Shown here one piece after another: positions 36,055 to 45,374 of a stretch of DNA of 64,000 nucleotides. The notes beneath the pieces are model-generated. The model ran no database searches and had not been told where the DNA came from. It saw nothing but the letters and a program-made list of their open reading frames with translations. The DNA comes from Clostridiales bacterium. GTDB lineage: Bacteria; Bacillota; Clostridia; Christensenellales; Pumilibacteraceae. The position numbers and the translations under genes are program-made. The stretch is taken from the NCBI GenBank assembly GCA_022508445.1, contig JAFLVG010000001.1, positions 62,001-126,000 on the forward strand, written 5' to 3'. Each line of letters starts with the position of its first letter. Within the stretch, counting starts at the first letter, position 1.

Positions 36055-36567
36055 CTATGCGATGCCTTCGAACTCTATTTCGGTAACATCGTCGGGTATG
36101 TAGATATCGAGATCTTGCGCCACAGTTCTACCCGGCGAAACCTGATCTGCGGGCAGAATAAGATATCTAGCTTCGCCGTCGGCGAGGATGTTGCCATCCA
36201 TGTCCATGATATGGCACTTTGCGCTGTACGCGCGCGACAGCTTTTTGGTATAAACTCCCCTGCCTTTGAGCGGCGTGCCGTACGGAACGGGCTTGCGGTA
36301 GTTAACTTTTATATCCATAGTCACTGCTATAAGGTCCGGGCGGTCTGTCCAAAGCACTCTGCCCGCAAGCTCGTCCACCATTGTAGCGAGCATGCCGCCG
36401 TGCACCCTGCCCGGATAGCTTTGATGCTCTTCACGGAAAGTAAACAGTGCGCCCACCGAGCCGTCCTCCATATTGTAGAACTGACCTTTCACGCCGTAAA
36501 CGTTTTCCATGCCGCAAATCATACACATGTGCGAATTGTTCTGTTTGGAAAGCACCTTCATAACCAT
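36055..36567 (-). CDS. PaaI-type hotdog-fold thioesterase family protein
   Basis: 170 residues. The hotdog motif HGGMLATMVDELAG (about 57-70) is that of PaaI-like acyl-CoA thioesterases, with the catalytic Asp/Glu in VDE. An N-terminal CMICGMENVYG extension with a CxxC pair is a recurrent feature of this clostridial subgroup. The acyl substrate is unknown. ATG at 36567 has AGGAG five bases upstream. Confidence 0.88.
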   Translation of the reverse strand: MVMKVLSKQNNSHMCMICGMENVYGVKGQFYNMEDGSVGALFTFREEHQSYPGRVHGGMLATMVDELAGRVLWTDRPDLIAVTMDIKVNYRKPVPYGTPLKGRGVYTKKLSRAYSAKCHIMDMDGNILADGEARYLILPADQVSPGRTVAQDLDIYIPDDVTEIEFEGIA

Positions 36568-36632
36568 CTTTCTCCTTTTATTTACGCTATAATTCTATCG
36601 TAAACACCTGCAAATGTCAATAAATTATTCGA

Positions 36633-36661
36633 TTGACAAAAACCGACTTATAAGCTATAAT
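36633..36661 (+). promoter_or_regulatory. Consensus promoter for ilvBN
   Basis: TTGACA, 17 bp, TATAAT, only about 29 bp before the ilvB ATG, so there is no room for a T-box or leader-peptide attenuator. Confidence 0.75.
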
Positions 36662-36690
36662 CATGTTAAGTTACAATTAAGGAAACGGCA

Positions 36691-38367
36691 ATGAAGATAA
36701 ACGGCGCGGCGGCAATCGTCAAATGCCTACTCGAACAAAACGCCACTACGGTATTCGGATACCCCGGCGGACAGATACTCGATTTGTTCGACGAGCTTTA
36801 CAAAGAGCCGAAAATCACGCAGATACTCACCTCGCACGAGCAAGGTGCGGCCCACGCCGCCGAGGGCTATGCGCGCTCTACCGGCAAGGTCGGCGTTGTG
36901 ATAGCGACGTCGGGCCCGGGGGCTACAAACCTCGTAACAGGCATTGCCGACGCATATCTCGACAGCGTTCCGCTCGTTGCCATAACGGGCAACGTTCCGG
37001 TACCGCTGCTCGGACGTGACAGCTTTCAAGAGGTAGACATCGCGGGTATTACAATGCCCGTGACAAAGCATAACTTTTTGGTAAAGGACGCAAGTACTCT
37101 TCCCGACGTAATACGAAAAGCGTTTGCGATAGCGCGTTCGGACAGGCCCGGACCAGTACTTGTCGACGTTCCCAAAAACGTTCAGCAAGCGCTTATAGAA
37201 TACGAAGAAAAGCAGGTAGAACCGCCTCACCTGCCGCCCGTTCAAGCCGACGTTTCGGCGGCGGTCAAGATTATAGACGAAAGCAAAAAACCGCTCATAT
37301 ACGCAGGCGGCGGTTGCGTATCTTCAAACGCGAGTAATGAGCTCGTTAAGTTCGCGGCCAAGATAAAAGCTCCGATTGCGATGTCGATTATGGGGCTATC
37401 CGCAGTTTCCAAAACGAACGAGTACTATGCGGGCATGATAGGCATGCACGGACATGCGTCGGTTGCCAGGCTGACCGAAGAGTGCGATATTATTATCGCA
37501 ATAGGCGCGAGATTTTCGGACAGAGTGGCAGGCAACCGCGCCGAGTTTTGCAAGCACGCAAAGATAATTCATATAGATATCGACGCGGCGGAGATAGATA
37601 AAAACGTCAAGACGGACGCACATGTCCGCGGCGACGTCAAGCAAGCGCTTGAAAAGCTGATCGCGCTTATCAAGACCAAGACCGACCGCACAATGCTCGA
37701 TCTAAACGACAAATACAAACGCGAATATACTCTTCCCAACTGCACAGGCAAGCTGTCGCCGAGAACGGTGATACGCTACGTTTCAGAACACGCCGGCGAC
37801 GCCGTCGTTGCAACCGACGTCGGACAGCATCAAATGTGGGTTGCGCAGGAATACGCCTTCCCTGCGCCCAGAACGTTCCTTACGAGCGGCGGACTCGGAA
37901 CAATGGGCTTCGGCATGGGCGCGGCAATCGGCGGCGCGGTTGGCACAAACAAGCGCGCAATACTTTTCACGGGCGACGGCTCATTTCACATGAACATGAA
38001 CGAGCTTGCCACCGCGACAAGACTTAATCTTCCCCTCACCGTCATAGTTTTCGACAACCGCACGCTCGGCATGGTGCGGCAGTGGCAGACGCTGTTCTAC
38101 GGCAAGCGCTATTCGTCTACAAACCTCGGCGAGAACAAGACAGATTTCGTAAAGCTCGCAGAAGCGTTCGGCGCAAAGGGATATCGGATCGACGACGATA
38201 AGGATGTTCCGAGCGTGATAGGTGCTGCGCTCTCGGAGCGCGGCGTGACCGTCATAGACTGCGTAATGGACAGCGACGAGTTCGTTCTTCCCATGATACC
38301 GCCGGGAAAGACCGTCAAGGACATAATAACCGACTTAAAAGACTGCAAACCGAAGGAGCGTAAGTGA
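36691..38367 (+). CDS. ilvB: Acetolactate synthase large subunit
   Basis: TPP- and FAD-dependent enzyme condensing pyruvate for valine, leucine and isoleucine synthesis. The 558-residue protein has the catalytic Glu in SHEQGAAHAAEGYAR, SGPGATNLVTGIADA, the FAD-region GRDSFQEVD, and the TPP motif GDGSFHMNMNELATA. It overlaps ilvN by 4 bp. Confidence 0.97.
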   Translation: MKINGAAAIVKCLLEQNATTVFGYPGGQILDLFDELYKEPKITQILTSHEQGAAHAAEGYARSTGKVGVVIATSGPGATNLVTGIADAYLDSVPLVAITGNVPVPLLGRDSFQEVDIAGITMPVTKHNFLVKDASTLPDVIRKAFAIARSDRPGPVLVDVPKNVQQALIEYEEKQVEPPHLPPVQADVSAAVKIIDESKKPLIYAGGGCVSSNASNELVKFAAKIKAPIAMSIMGLSAVSKTNEYYAGMIGMHGHASVARLTEECDIIIAIGARFSDRVAGNRAEFCKHAKIIHIDIDAAEIDKNVKTDAHVRGDVKQALEKLIALIKTKTDRTMLDLNDKYKREYTLPNCTGKLSPRTVIRYVSEHAGDAVVATDVGQHQMWVAQEYAFPAPRTFLTSGGLGTMGFGMGAAIGGAVGTNKRAILFTGDGSFHMNMNELATATRLNLPLTVIVFDNRTLGMVRQWQTLFYGKRYSSTNLGENKTDFVKLAEAFGAKGYRIDDDKDVPSVIGAALSERGVTVIDCVMDSDEFVLPMIPPGKTVKDIITDLKDCKPKERK

Positions 38368-38897
38368 CAGGTATGGCGCAAGAAAAATCGCATATAATTT
38401 CGGCGATAGTAAGCAACGAGAGCGGCGTACTCACGCGCATATCGGGGCTTTTCGCAAGGCGTTGCTACAACATAGATTCTCTCGCCGTTTGCGCAACCGA
38501 AGATCCGGCATGCTCGCGTATGACAATCGTTGTCCGCGGCGACGAGAACGTCCTTAGGCAGATAATTTTACAGCTCGGCAAACTCCCCGACTGCAAGATA
38601 ACGGGCGAGCTTTCCGCAAATAATTCGGTTTTACGCGAGCTTCTTCTTGTCAAGATAAACGCGCCTGCCGAGAAGATTGCGCAAATCGAAACGGTAGCCA
38701 GAACGTATGAAGCGAAAATCGTTGATCTTTCTCCCGACTCGATAGTATTGGAGCTTACCGGCAAACCGAGCAAAATCGACGGATTTATCGAGGTGCTCAA
38801 ACCGTACGGAATACTCGAACTGTCGCGCACGGGACTCACCGCATTGGAGCGCGGCGGCGGCAAGCTCAACAACACCGAAACGTCGCAAACGGAATGA
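38364..38897 (+). CDS. ilvN: Acetolactate synthase regulatory subunit (ACT domain)
   Basis: 177-residue partner that confers valine feedback. The N-terminal ACT domain reads SAIVSNESGVLTRISGLFARRCYNIDSL, and the longer C-terminal half (about 80-165) fits the clostridial/IlvH form. GTG at 38364 has AAGGAG five bases upstream and overlaps the ilvB stop as GTGA; ATG at 38373 would be 14 bases from that site. Confidence 0.95.
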   Translation: MTGMAQEKSHIISAIVSNESGVLTRISGLFARRCYNIDSLAVCATEDPACSRMTIVVRGDENVLRQIILQLGKLPDCKITGELSANNSVLRELLLVKINAPAEKIAQIETVARTYEAKIVDLSPDSIVLELTGKPSKIDGFIEVLKPYGILELSRTGLTALERGGGKLNNTETSQTE

Positions 38898-39015
38898 CCG
38901 AACGGGATTTTATGTCGCAAAATATCGCGCAGTTTACTATCCCAAAGTCCGCAAACTGACGGCAAATAAGGTTACATAAACGTTCAATTACAAAAATTTA
39001 ACAAAAAACCATCCG

Positions 39016-39053
39016 AAAAGGGGTTTAAACTCATGTTTAATCCCCTTTTTTTT
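39016..39053 (+). terminator. Terminator after ilvBN
   Basis: Stem GGGGTTTAAAC paired with GTTTAATCCCC (one mismatch), extended by AAAA/TTTT, then eight or more T. Confidence 0.85.
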
Positions 39054-39063
39054 CTTATAAAAA

Positions 39064-39092
39064 TTGACAAACGCGAACGCGAGTGATACAAT
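39064..39092 (+). promoter_or_regulatory. Promoter for ilvD
   Basis: TTGACA, 17 bp, TACAAT, about 58 bp before the ilvD start. So ilvD is separately transcribed from ilvBN. Confidence 0.7.
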
Positions 39093-39150
39093 ATACATAT
39101 AGTTTTTTCACATAAACTTTTTAAGGATATACCCGATAAAGGAAGGAAAT

Positions 39151-40812
39151 ATGTCACAAGTACTCTGCACAGGCATGGAAAAAGCGCCCCAGCGCGCTCT
39201 ACTTAAAGCGCTGGGCTTGACCGACGAAGAAATGGAAAAGCCGCTTATCGCCGTCGTAACGGCGAAATCGGAGATTGTTCCCGGTCACTTACATCTCGAC
39301 AAAATCACGGAAGCCGTAAAAGCCGGTATCTACGCAGGCGGATGCACGCCTGTCATGATTCCGTCAATCGGCGTTTGCGACGGTCTTGCCATGGGACACG
39401 GCGGCATGCGGTATTCTCTGCCCTCGCGCGAGCTTATTGCGGACAGCGTGGAAACCATGCTTATAAGCCACGCATTCGACGGCGCTGTGTTCGTTCCCAA
39501 CTGCGATAAAATCGTGCCGGGAATGCTGATGGGCGCGGCCAGAGTAAACATCCCGTCGGTATTCGTGTCCGGCGGCCCCATGGAAAGCGGAAAGTTCAAG
39601 GGCAAAAAAGTGGGGCTCTCGTCCATGTTCGAGGCGGTCGGCGCTGTCAAGAACGGAACCATGAACCTTGACGAGCTTACAGCGCTCGAAAACGTCGCAT
39701 GCCCGGGTTGCGGAAGCTGCTGCGGCATGTACACGGCAAACTCCGTAAACTGCTTGTGCGAGGCGCTCGGCATGGCGCTTCCAGGAAACGGCACCGTGCT
39801 TGCTGTACACAGCGAGCGCATAAGGCTCGCAAAACGCACGGGAAAAGCGATATGCGATCTTGTCCGAGACTCAATCACTCCGCGCATGATAATGACAAAG
39901 CGTGCGTTCATGAATGCGCTCGCGCTCGACATGGCGCTCGGCGCGTCCACGAACACAGTACTGCATCTTATTGCAATCGCGGCGGAATGCAATGTCGCGC
40001 TCGATCTCGACACGGTACAGAAGATCTCGGATACAACGCCCACACTTTGCAGACTTTCTCCGGCGAGCGAAGTGGATATGGAAGACCTCAATAGCGCAGG
40101 CGGCGTGATGGCAGTTCTTCACGAGCTTGCCAAAAACAACCTCATAGACGGATCGGTGCACACCGCAACAGGCAATATGCTTGCCGACAGCTACGAACAC
40201 GCGCATGTTCTCAACCCCGACGTAATACACAAAATCGACGCACCGCTCTCCCCCGTCGGCGGCATAGCCGTGCTCAAAGGCAACCTCGCCGAGGAGGGCG
40301 CCGTCGTAAAACGCTCGGCCGTCGATAAAGCATTATACAGCTTTGTCGGCAAAGCAAAGTGCTTCAACTGCGAAGAGGACGCCGTCGCGGCGATATATGC
40401 AGGCAAGATCAAAAAGGGCGACGTTGTCGTCATACGCTACGAAGGTCCGGCAGGCGGTCCGGGCATGCGAGAAATGCTTTCGCCCACATCCGCGCTCGTC
40501 GGAATGGAACTCGACAAAGACGTTGCGCTCGTAACCGACGGACGTTTCTCCGGCGCGACGCGTGGCGCGGCAATCGGGCATGTTTGCCCGGAAGCGGCGG
40601 TAGGCGGCAAGATTGCGCTTGTAAAAGACGGCGATACGATTAAAATAGATATAGCTAACGGAAAGCTCACGCTCGACGTTCCGGCAAAAGAATTGCAAGC
40701 AAGGCAAAAGAAGCTCCGCCCCAAGGATTCAAACGCCTCGGGCTGGCTGCTGCGCTATCAAAACCTCGTGACGTCCGCGACAAACGGCGCCGTGCTTAAA
40801 AAGCGTTTTTAA
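39151..40812 (+). CDS. ilvD: Dihydroxy-acid dehydratase
   Basis: Fe-S dehydratase for branched-chain amino acid synthesis. The 553-residue protein has the cluster cysteines in [11 protein letters not shown] and [24 protein letters not shown], and the C-terminal [15 protein letters not shown] and GPAGGPGM. Together with ilvBN it covers two of the four common ilv steps; ilvC and ilvE are not in the window. Confidence 0.97.
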   Translation: MSQVLCTGMEKAPQRALLKALGLTDEEMEKPLIAVVTAKSEIVPGHLHLDKITEAVKAGIYAGGCTPVMIPSIGVCDGLAMGHGGMRYSLPSRELIADSVETMLISHAFDGAVFVPNCDKIVPGMLMGAARVNIPSVFVSGGPMESGKFKGKKVGLSSMFEAVGAVKNGTMNLDELTALENVACPGCGSCCGMYTANSVNCLCEALGMALPGNGTVLAVHSERIRLAKRTGKAICDLVRDSITPRMIMTKRAFMNALALDMALGASTNTVLHLIAIAAECNVALDLDTVQKISDTTPTLCRLSPASEVDMEDLNSAGGVMAVLHELAKNNLIDGSVHTATGNMLADSYEHAHVLNPDVIHKIDAPLSPVGGIAVLKGNLAEEGAVVKRSAVDKALYSFVGKAKCFNCEEDAVAAIYAGKIKKGDVVVIRYEGPAGGPGMREMLSPTSALVGMELDKDVALVTDGRFSGATRGAAIGHVCPEAAVGGKIALVKDGDTIKIDIANGKLTLDVPAKELQARQKKLRPKDSNASGWLLRYQNLVTSATNGAVLKKRF

Positions 40813-40825
40813 TAGCATTTAACGC

Positions 40826-40854
40826 TTTACACAAAGCGCTGATAATGGTAAAAT
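40826..40854 (+). promoter_or_regulatory. Possible promoter for the acyl carrier protein gene
   Basis: TTTACA, 17 bp, TAAAAT between ilvD and the ACP gene. Confidence 0.45.
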
Positions 40855-40880
40855 ATTATAAAACACAAGGAGCAAATAGC

Positions 40881-41102
40881 ATGTTTGAAAAAGTACAAAA
40901 AGAGCTTGCGGAATACTTCGATATCGATCCCGCAACGATCACACCCGACACCACATTCGACGGCGATCTCAAAGCCGACTCGCTCGCGCTCATGGAGCTT
41001 ATGTTCAGCCTCGAATCGGAAACGGGCAAAACTCTCAACGACGACGTTATGGAGTCGGTCAAGACCGTCGGGGACCTGTGCGCCGTGTTGGAAAAGGCGT
41101 AA
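40881..41102 (+). CDS. acpP: Acyl carrier protein
   Basis: 73-residue acidic helical protein with the phosphopantetheine attachment Ser in ADSLALMEL (about residue 36). ATG at 40881 follows AAGGAG; the frame is open upstream to 40845. It is not next to fatty-acid genes here, so it may be the general ACP or a dedicated one; the window does not show which. Confidence 0.9.
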   Translation: MFEKVQKELAEYFDIDPATITPDTTFDGDLKADSLALMELMFSLESETGKTLNDDVMESVKTVGDLCAVLEKA

Positions 41103-41139
41103 GCGATAAGTACACCTGATTTATCATAGTAACGAATTG

Positions 41140-41168
41140 AGGCATAGTCACGAGCTACGCCTCTTTTT
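41140..41168 (+). terminator. Terminator after acpP
   Basis: Stem GAGGCATAG with CTACGCCTC (one mismatch) followed by five T. Confidence 0.75.
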
Positions 41169-41231
41169 GTAAAATCCTAATTTACGCGAACAATTTAACC
41201 CCACAACACTCCTACGAAAAGGGACACAAAA

Positions 41232-42008
41232 ATGAACAAGACGCAAAGCGGCGCGACTCGCGAAAGCGTTTACGAATACGTAGAAAAAGAATACGGCTCG
41301 CTACCCGAACACCTGTGGACGGCGTTTCCCTTATACTCTGTTTTTCGAAGAGTAGATAACAAAAAGTGGTACGCCATCATAATGGACATCCAAAGAAGCA
41401 AGCTCGGCTTGGAGGGCGAAGAATACGTCGATATTATAGACGTCAAGTGCTCGCCTGCCACGCGTGAAAAGCTGACGGGAAAGCCCGGCTTTTTGCCGGC
41501 GTATCACTTAAACCGCAAGAATTGGATAACGGTGCTTTTGGACGGCTCGGTCGATACAAAAACATTATTCGAGTTAATCGACGAGAGCTACGTCATCGCA
41601 AAGGGCGAAAAGAAACAAGCGGCGCGGTCAAAGGCTACAAGCTGGCTCGTGCCGGCCAACCCCAAGTACTACGACATAGAAAAGGCGTTCGAAGAAAGCG
41701 ACGCCATATTGTGGAAGCAAAGCAGTTCGGTTATTGTCGGGGACACGATATACTTATACCTCGCCGCGCCGTATTCTTGCGTTCGTTACAAGTGTAGAGC
41801 AATCGAAGTCGATATACCTTATGACTATCACGACGACAACGTCAGCATGCAAAAGGTCATGAAAATCGAGCGGTTGCATACCTACGATAAAACGCTGTTC
41901 GATATCGGCGAGTTAAGCAAGCATGGGATAAAATCCGTTCGCGGACCGAGGAGCATTCCTTTCAGCTTGCGGTGCGCGCTCGAAAAGGAAAGCGAGCATG
42001 GAGCGTAG
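41232..42008 (+). CDS. MmcQ/YjbR-like (DUF419) protein with a second C-terminal domain
   Basis: 258 residues. The N-terminal 120 match the YjbR/CyaY-like fold: WYAIIMDI, VDIIDVKC, GFLPAYHLNRKNWITVLLDG. The C-terminal half (about 137-258) begins SWLVPANPKYYDIEKAF and reads VGDTIYLYLAAPYSCVRYKC, which looks like a PUA/EVE-type beta-barrel that may bind nucleic acid; this is an inference from pattern. The gene overlaps the next by 11 bp. Confidence 0.75.
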   Translation: MNKTQSGATRESVYEYVEKEYGSLPEHLWTAFPLYSVFRRVDNKKWYAIIMDIQRSKLGLEGEEYVDIIDVKCSPATREKLTGKPGFLPAYHLNRKNWITVLLDGSVDTKTLFELIDESYVIAKGEKKQAARSKATSWLVPANPKYYDIEKAFEESDAILWKQSSSVIVGDTIYLYLAAPYSCVRYKCRAIEVDIPYDYHDDNVSMQKVMKIERLHTYDKTLFDIGELSKHGIKSVRGPRSIPFSLRCALEKESEHGA

Positions 42009-42555
42009 ATTCAAAGGCAATAGCCTGCTCTCACTGCCCTCCGATTACACCGTCGTGGATATAGAAACAAACGGCCTAATATCCGGCGTGTGCGAGATTA
42101 TCGAGGTAAGCGCGCTAAAATACCGCAACAATGCTCTGACGGACAGCTTTTCTTCGCTGATAAAGCCCGAACAGCCGATAAGCCCGTTTATTACGAATCT
42201 CACCGGAATAACGGACGCCATGGTGGAAAATGCGCCCGATATAACCGCAGTCATGCAAGCGTTCTACGCCTTTATAGGCAAAGATATATTGATCGGGCAC
42301 AACGTCCATTTCGACGTGAACTTCTTGTACGACAACCTTTGGATATACAGCGGGCTGGTTTTGGACAATTCGTTCGTCGACACGCTTCGGCTTGCGAGAA
42401 AGGCTCTGCCCAAACTTTTTAACCATAAGCTGGCGACAATAGCGGAATATTACGGCATATCAACCATTGGCGCGCACAGAGCGCTAAAAGATTGCGAAAT
42501 ATGCAATGCCTGCTATCAGAACTTAAAACGCGAGCTCAAAACACTTTTAGAATGA
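41998..42555 (+). CDS. DnaQ-like 3'-5' exonuclease (DEDDh family)
   Basis: 185-residue exonuclease domain protein. Exo I is VVDIETNG (Asp and Glu), Exo II NVHFDVNFLYDN (Asp), and Exo III AHRALKDCEICN with His and Asp of the DEDDh type. It is a stand-alone domain of the kind found as PolC-type proofreading exonuclease or as small repair nucleases. The start codon lies inside the last codons of the YjbR-like gene, which suggests coupled expression. Confidence 0.9.
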   Translation: MERRFKGNSLLSLPSDYTVVDIETNGLISGVCEIIEVSALKYRNNALTDSFSSLIKPEQPISPFITNLTGITDAMVENAPDITAVMQAFYAFIGKDILIGHNVHFDVNFLYDNLWIYSGLVLDNSFVDTLRLARKALPKLFNHKLATIAEYYGISTIGAHRALKDCEICNACYQNLKRELKTLLE

Positions 42556-42559
42556 TTAA

Positions 42560-42598
42560 AAATAAATAAGCGTGTCCATACGGCACGCTCTTTATTTT
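42560..42598. terminator. Bidirectional terminator
   Basis: Stem AGCGTG/CACGCT extended on both sides by AAATAAA/TTTATTT. It ends the exonuclease gene and the convergent transglutaminase gene. Confidence 0.7.
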
Positions 42599-42613
42599 GT
42601 TAATAAATAAAAT

Positions 42614-43720
42614 TTATTTATAAATCAAGAACATATAAACGCCGTTCGGATAGCGGAAATACGGCTTGCTTCCGCTTGCAAATACAAAGTCCGAATCATC
42701 GATTTTTCGGTAAGCGGCGGCAATTTCGAAAGCATACATATCGGCCTCATTCACTTGGGTTTTGCCTACAAAATCGAGCTTAACTTCTATCTTCCCCACT
42801 TTTCCGTCCGCGGCGTTTATAGCCGAAAACAGTCGATTGAGCTCCGATTGACTTTTAACGACAGCCGCAAAACTTTTCCGTCCGACAGATACGGACTGCT
42901 CCGCATAGTAATCGAAGTCCTCTTCCGCAACGCACGGCGAATCGGCAAACGCATGTCCGTTGGGGCGAAAGCTCGAAATCGTGTCGTCGCTTAAAAGAAA
43001 ATATCCGTGCGAGAGCTGTTTTTTATTGCCGCTTCCCCCAACCGTGTAATACGCCGCGTCGGACGTCACATCTAAATTGTACCACTTGTCAAACAGCTTG
43101 ACCTTGTTCCAGGCGTGCGGAGTAGACGCGAGCGAGCCGGTCACACGCACGCTTTCGATACCCTCGATTGCGCACAAAAAATCGAACGCGCGGCTCAATC
43201 CGTCGCAAACCGCAAGCCCGTTCAAAAACACGCCGTCGATATGAAATGCCGGATCGCTTGCGGCGTCCGCATTCCCCTTGTTAAACTCTTCATAAAGCGA
43301 AAAGTCATACTTCACATTGCACACGAGAAAGTCGTGAATGGCATGAACTGTGTTGTACGCTCCCTCCGCGCTATCGTGCCACGCATTCAAAACATATCTA
43401 TCGAGAACGGCACGCGCACGGTCGTAAACCTTTTGCAGCGGATCGTTCTCTTGAAACACCGGCTTCTTGCCGTCGTATACAACCACTGCGTAAAGCTCGT
43501 CTATGCGTTCCCGATTCGATTTATCGCCGTTAAGCTCGGACAGCGGCTTTCCCTCTCGCCCGTCTATCGGACGGTAAGGGCTGTCATCAGGGATTGAAAT
43601 CAAATGCGGCGTAATGTCCGGCGAAGGCGATCTGAATATAGAACAACCCAAAAGCGCGATGCTCGAAGCAAACACCGCGCATAATGAAAATATTACGGCT
43701 TTAATAAACTTAAACCGCAT
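42614..43720 (-). CDS. Transglutaminase-like lipoprotein
   Basis: 368 residues with a lipoprotein signal (lipobox ALLGC at about 22-26), then a transglutaminase/cysteine-protease-like core with the triad Cys in GLAVCDGLSRAF, His in STPHAWNKV and Asp in YNLDVT. Such extracellular proteins may act as peptidoglycan or protein hydrolases. The start lies inside the end of the upstream HtrA-like protease gene (11-bp overlap), implying coupled synthesis of two surface hydrolases. Confidence 0.88.
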   Translation of the reverse strand: MRFKFIKAVIFSLCAVFASSIALLGCSIFRSPSPDITPHLISIPDDSPYRPIDGREGKPLSELNGDKSNRERIDELYAVVVYDGKKPVFQENDPLQKVYDRARAVLDRYVLNAWHDSAEGAYNTVHAIHDFLVCNVKYDFSLYEEFNKGNADAASDPAFHIDGVFLNGLAVCDGLSRAFDFLCAIEGIESVRVTGSLASTPHAWNKVKLFDKWYNLDVTSDAAYYTVGGSGNKKQLSHGYFLLSDDTISSFRPNGHAFADSPCVAEEDFDYYAEQSVSVGRKSFAAVVKSQSELNRLFSAINAADGKVGKIEVKLDFVGKTQVNEADMYAFEIAAAYRKIDDSDFVFASGSKPYFRYPNGVYMFLIYK

Positions 43721-45149
43721 ATCTGTAATCGTCGTAGGTTGCGGTGAACACAGCGCCGTCGCGTTCGAGCGTGAGCTTCAACGCCCTGCCGTACCCTTTT
43801 TTGTGATAGCAAAGCAAAGCGCCGATCATGTCGCAAGCGTTAGACGTAACGGCGAGTGTGCCGATTTGAGTTATCACGTCGCCGTTTTGCGTATCAACCG
43901 ACGGCGTGCCCTGATCCAACGCGACAACGGTTAGCTTGCCGTTCCTATACTCGCACTCGAATCCGAACGGCATACCGAACCAACCGATTGCCGACGTGGA
44001 CGAATCGCTCATGCTCACGTTAGTCAATCCGACCGCTCCGCCGTTTGCTTCCGCCATGATACGTCTGTAAATGGGATAAAGCACGGAGATCGGAGTTGCA
44101 AAGCCCGTATCCTCTACGTCCGTCATAACACCGCCCTCGGTATCCACGCCGTCCGAATTGCTCATACGGTAAGTGCCGAGTCCGACAAGATGCCCTTCCA
44201 TATCAAACACGCCGCCGCCGCTCATGCCGGCGTTTATGACAGCGGTCGTTCGCATTACGGGCACCCATTTCATTTTGTCTCTTTTGTCGCCCGAATTATC
44301 ACCGTTGTTCGTTTGGAACAGTTCTCTACATTCGAGTAGCTCGCTCGCACGCGAAATAATGCCGTCGTATGCCGCAATGCCCATGCCCATAGCGTTGCCT
44401 ATGGAAACTACGTAATCGCCCTCGTTGTACTTGACGTCGGGCGAGAAAAACTCGCTTCCGTCAAGATCGTAAACGGAATACACGGTGTCGTGATCGACCT
44501 TAACAACCGCCACGTCGTAATACCCGTCGTATCCGACGACAGATCCTTGCCAAAATCTATCCTCGCCGTAAAACCTTATTGCAGGCATGTTGCTGTTCAT
44601 GACATAGGCTTCGATCGCGTGCGCATTTGTCAGAATGTACACCGTACTGCCGTCGCGCTTCATCACGATACCGCTCGCTCGCAGCGATCCGCATGAAAGC
44701 TCGACAATACTGCTCTTGCGCGCGGCGACGACTGCGGCGACGTTTTGCTGAATGTCGCCGTTGGTTTTAATCACAGGCGGTTTTTCGCCCTTTCTCATAA
44801 AGTAGCCCGTCAAGACCGACGAACAAACTCCGACCGCAATGCAAAGCGCGGCCATGAGCGCAATGACAATATAAATAAACTTATTATCGCGAGAGCGCAC
44901 CTCGCTTCCGTTTACAGACGCATAGCCGCCGCCCATACTGTCGTCCGATTCACCGCGAGCCATATACTCGCGTACAGATTGAGCCTCGGGTAAATTCCCA
45001 TGCCCATCGGAAGTCATGACCGCGAAATCGTCGGTAACGGTGGGAAAATCGCCGTCCTCCGTAACGTCACTGCCGCTCGGCGTATTGTTAGCAGTCGGCA
45101 CAGGCATCATGCCATCCGACTCGTCAAGAAAATCTTTGTTGTCGCTCAT
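43710..45149 (-). CDS. Membrane-anchored HtrA/trypsin-like serine protease
   Basis: 479 residues. A disordered acidic N-terminus is followed by a single span at about 95-120, then a chymotrypsin-fold domain with catalytic His (TNAHAIE), Asp (YYDVAVVKV) and Ser in GMSGGGVF, where canonical GNSGG is usual. The end (about 400-479: GDVITQIGTLAV and RALKLTLERDG) looks like a PDZ domain. It probably degrades or processes envelope proteins. ATG at 45149 is chosen; the frame is open to 45203. A cluster of TTTCGACA motifs lies upstream. Confidence 0.9.
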   Translation of the reverse strand: MSDNKDFLDESDGMMPVPTANNTPSGSDVTEDGDFPTVTDDFAVMTSDGHGNLPEAQSVREYMARGESDDSMGGGYASVNGSEVRSRDNKFIYIVIALMAALCIAVGVCSSVLTGYFMRKGEKPPVIKTNGDIQQNVAAVVAARKSSIVELSCGSLRASGIVMKRDGSTVYILTNAHAIEAYVMNSNMPAIRFYGEDRFWQGSVVGYDGYYDVAVVKVDHDTVYSVYDLDGSEFFSPDVKYNEGDYVVSIGNAMGMGIAAYDGIISRASELLECRELFQTNNGDNSGDKRDKMKWVPVMRTTAVINAGMSGGGVFDMEGHLVGLGTYRMSNSDGVDTEGGVMTDVEDTGFATPISVLYPIYRRIMAEANGGAVGLTNVSMSDSSTSAIGWFGMPFGFECEYRNGKLTVVALDQGTPSVDTQNGDVITQIGTLAVTSNACDMIGALLCYHKKGYGRALKLTLERDGAVFTATYDDYRYAV

Positions 45150-45202
45150 ACCAGTAGTATAACACAATTGAAACAAATCTGTCAACAGCGAGGCGAAGGG
45201 CA

Positions 45203-45311
45203 TTTGTCGAAAATGCCGACTACCCTATGTTTTCGACAAATGTCGAAAATAATAAGTATTATAATCATTCGACAATGTCGAAAACATTGACTACTCAACT
45301 ATTTCGACAAA
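45203..45311. promoter_or_regulatory. Cluster of TTTCGACA operator-like motifs
   Basis: Site 2 (45230-45249) is a perfect palindrome TTTTCGACA-AA-TGTCGAAAA. Site 3 (45268-45282) is TTCGACA-A-TGTCGAA. Sites 1 (45203-45213) and 4 (45302-45311) are half sites. An ATTATAAT string lies between sites 2 and 3, but no consensus -35 for the minus-strand HtrA gene is seen. The motif does not match SOS, CIRCE or CtsR sites. Confidence 0.6.
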
Positions 45312-45316
45312 CGGCG

Positions 45317-45355
45317 GCAAAAATATAACGCAGATCGTACGACCTGCGTTATATT
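45317..45355 (-). terminator. Terminator after ung
   Basis: Perfect 12-bp stem (45322-45333 with 45344-45355, arms AATATAACGCAG/CTGCGTTATATT) followed on the minus strand by five T. Confidence 0.8.
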
Positions 45356-45374
45356 GCCTGTTTAATCAAGGAAG

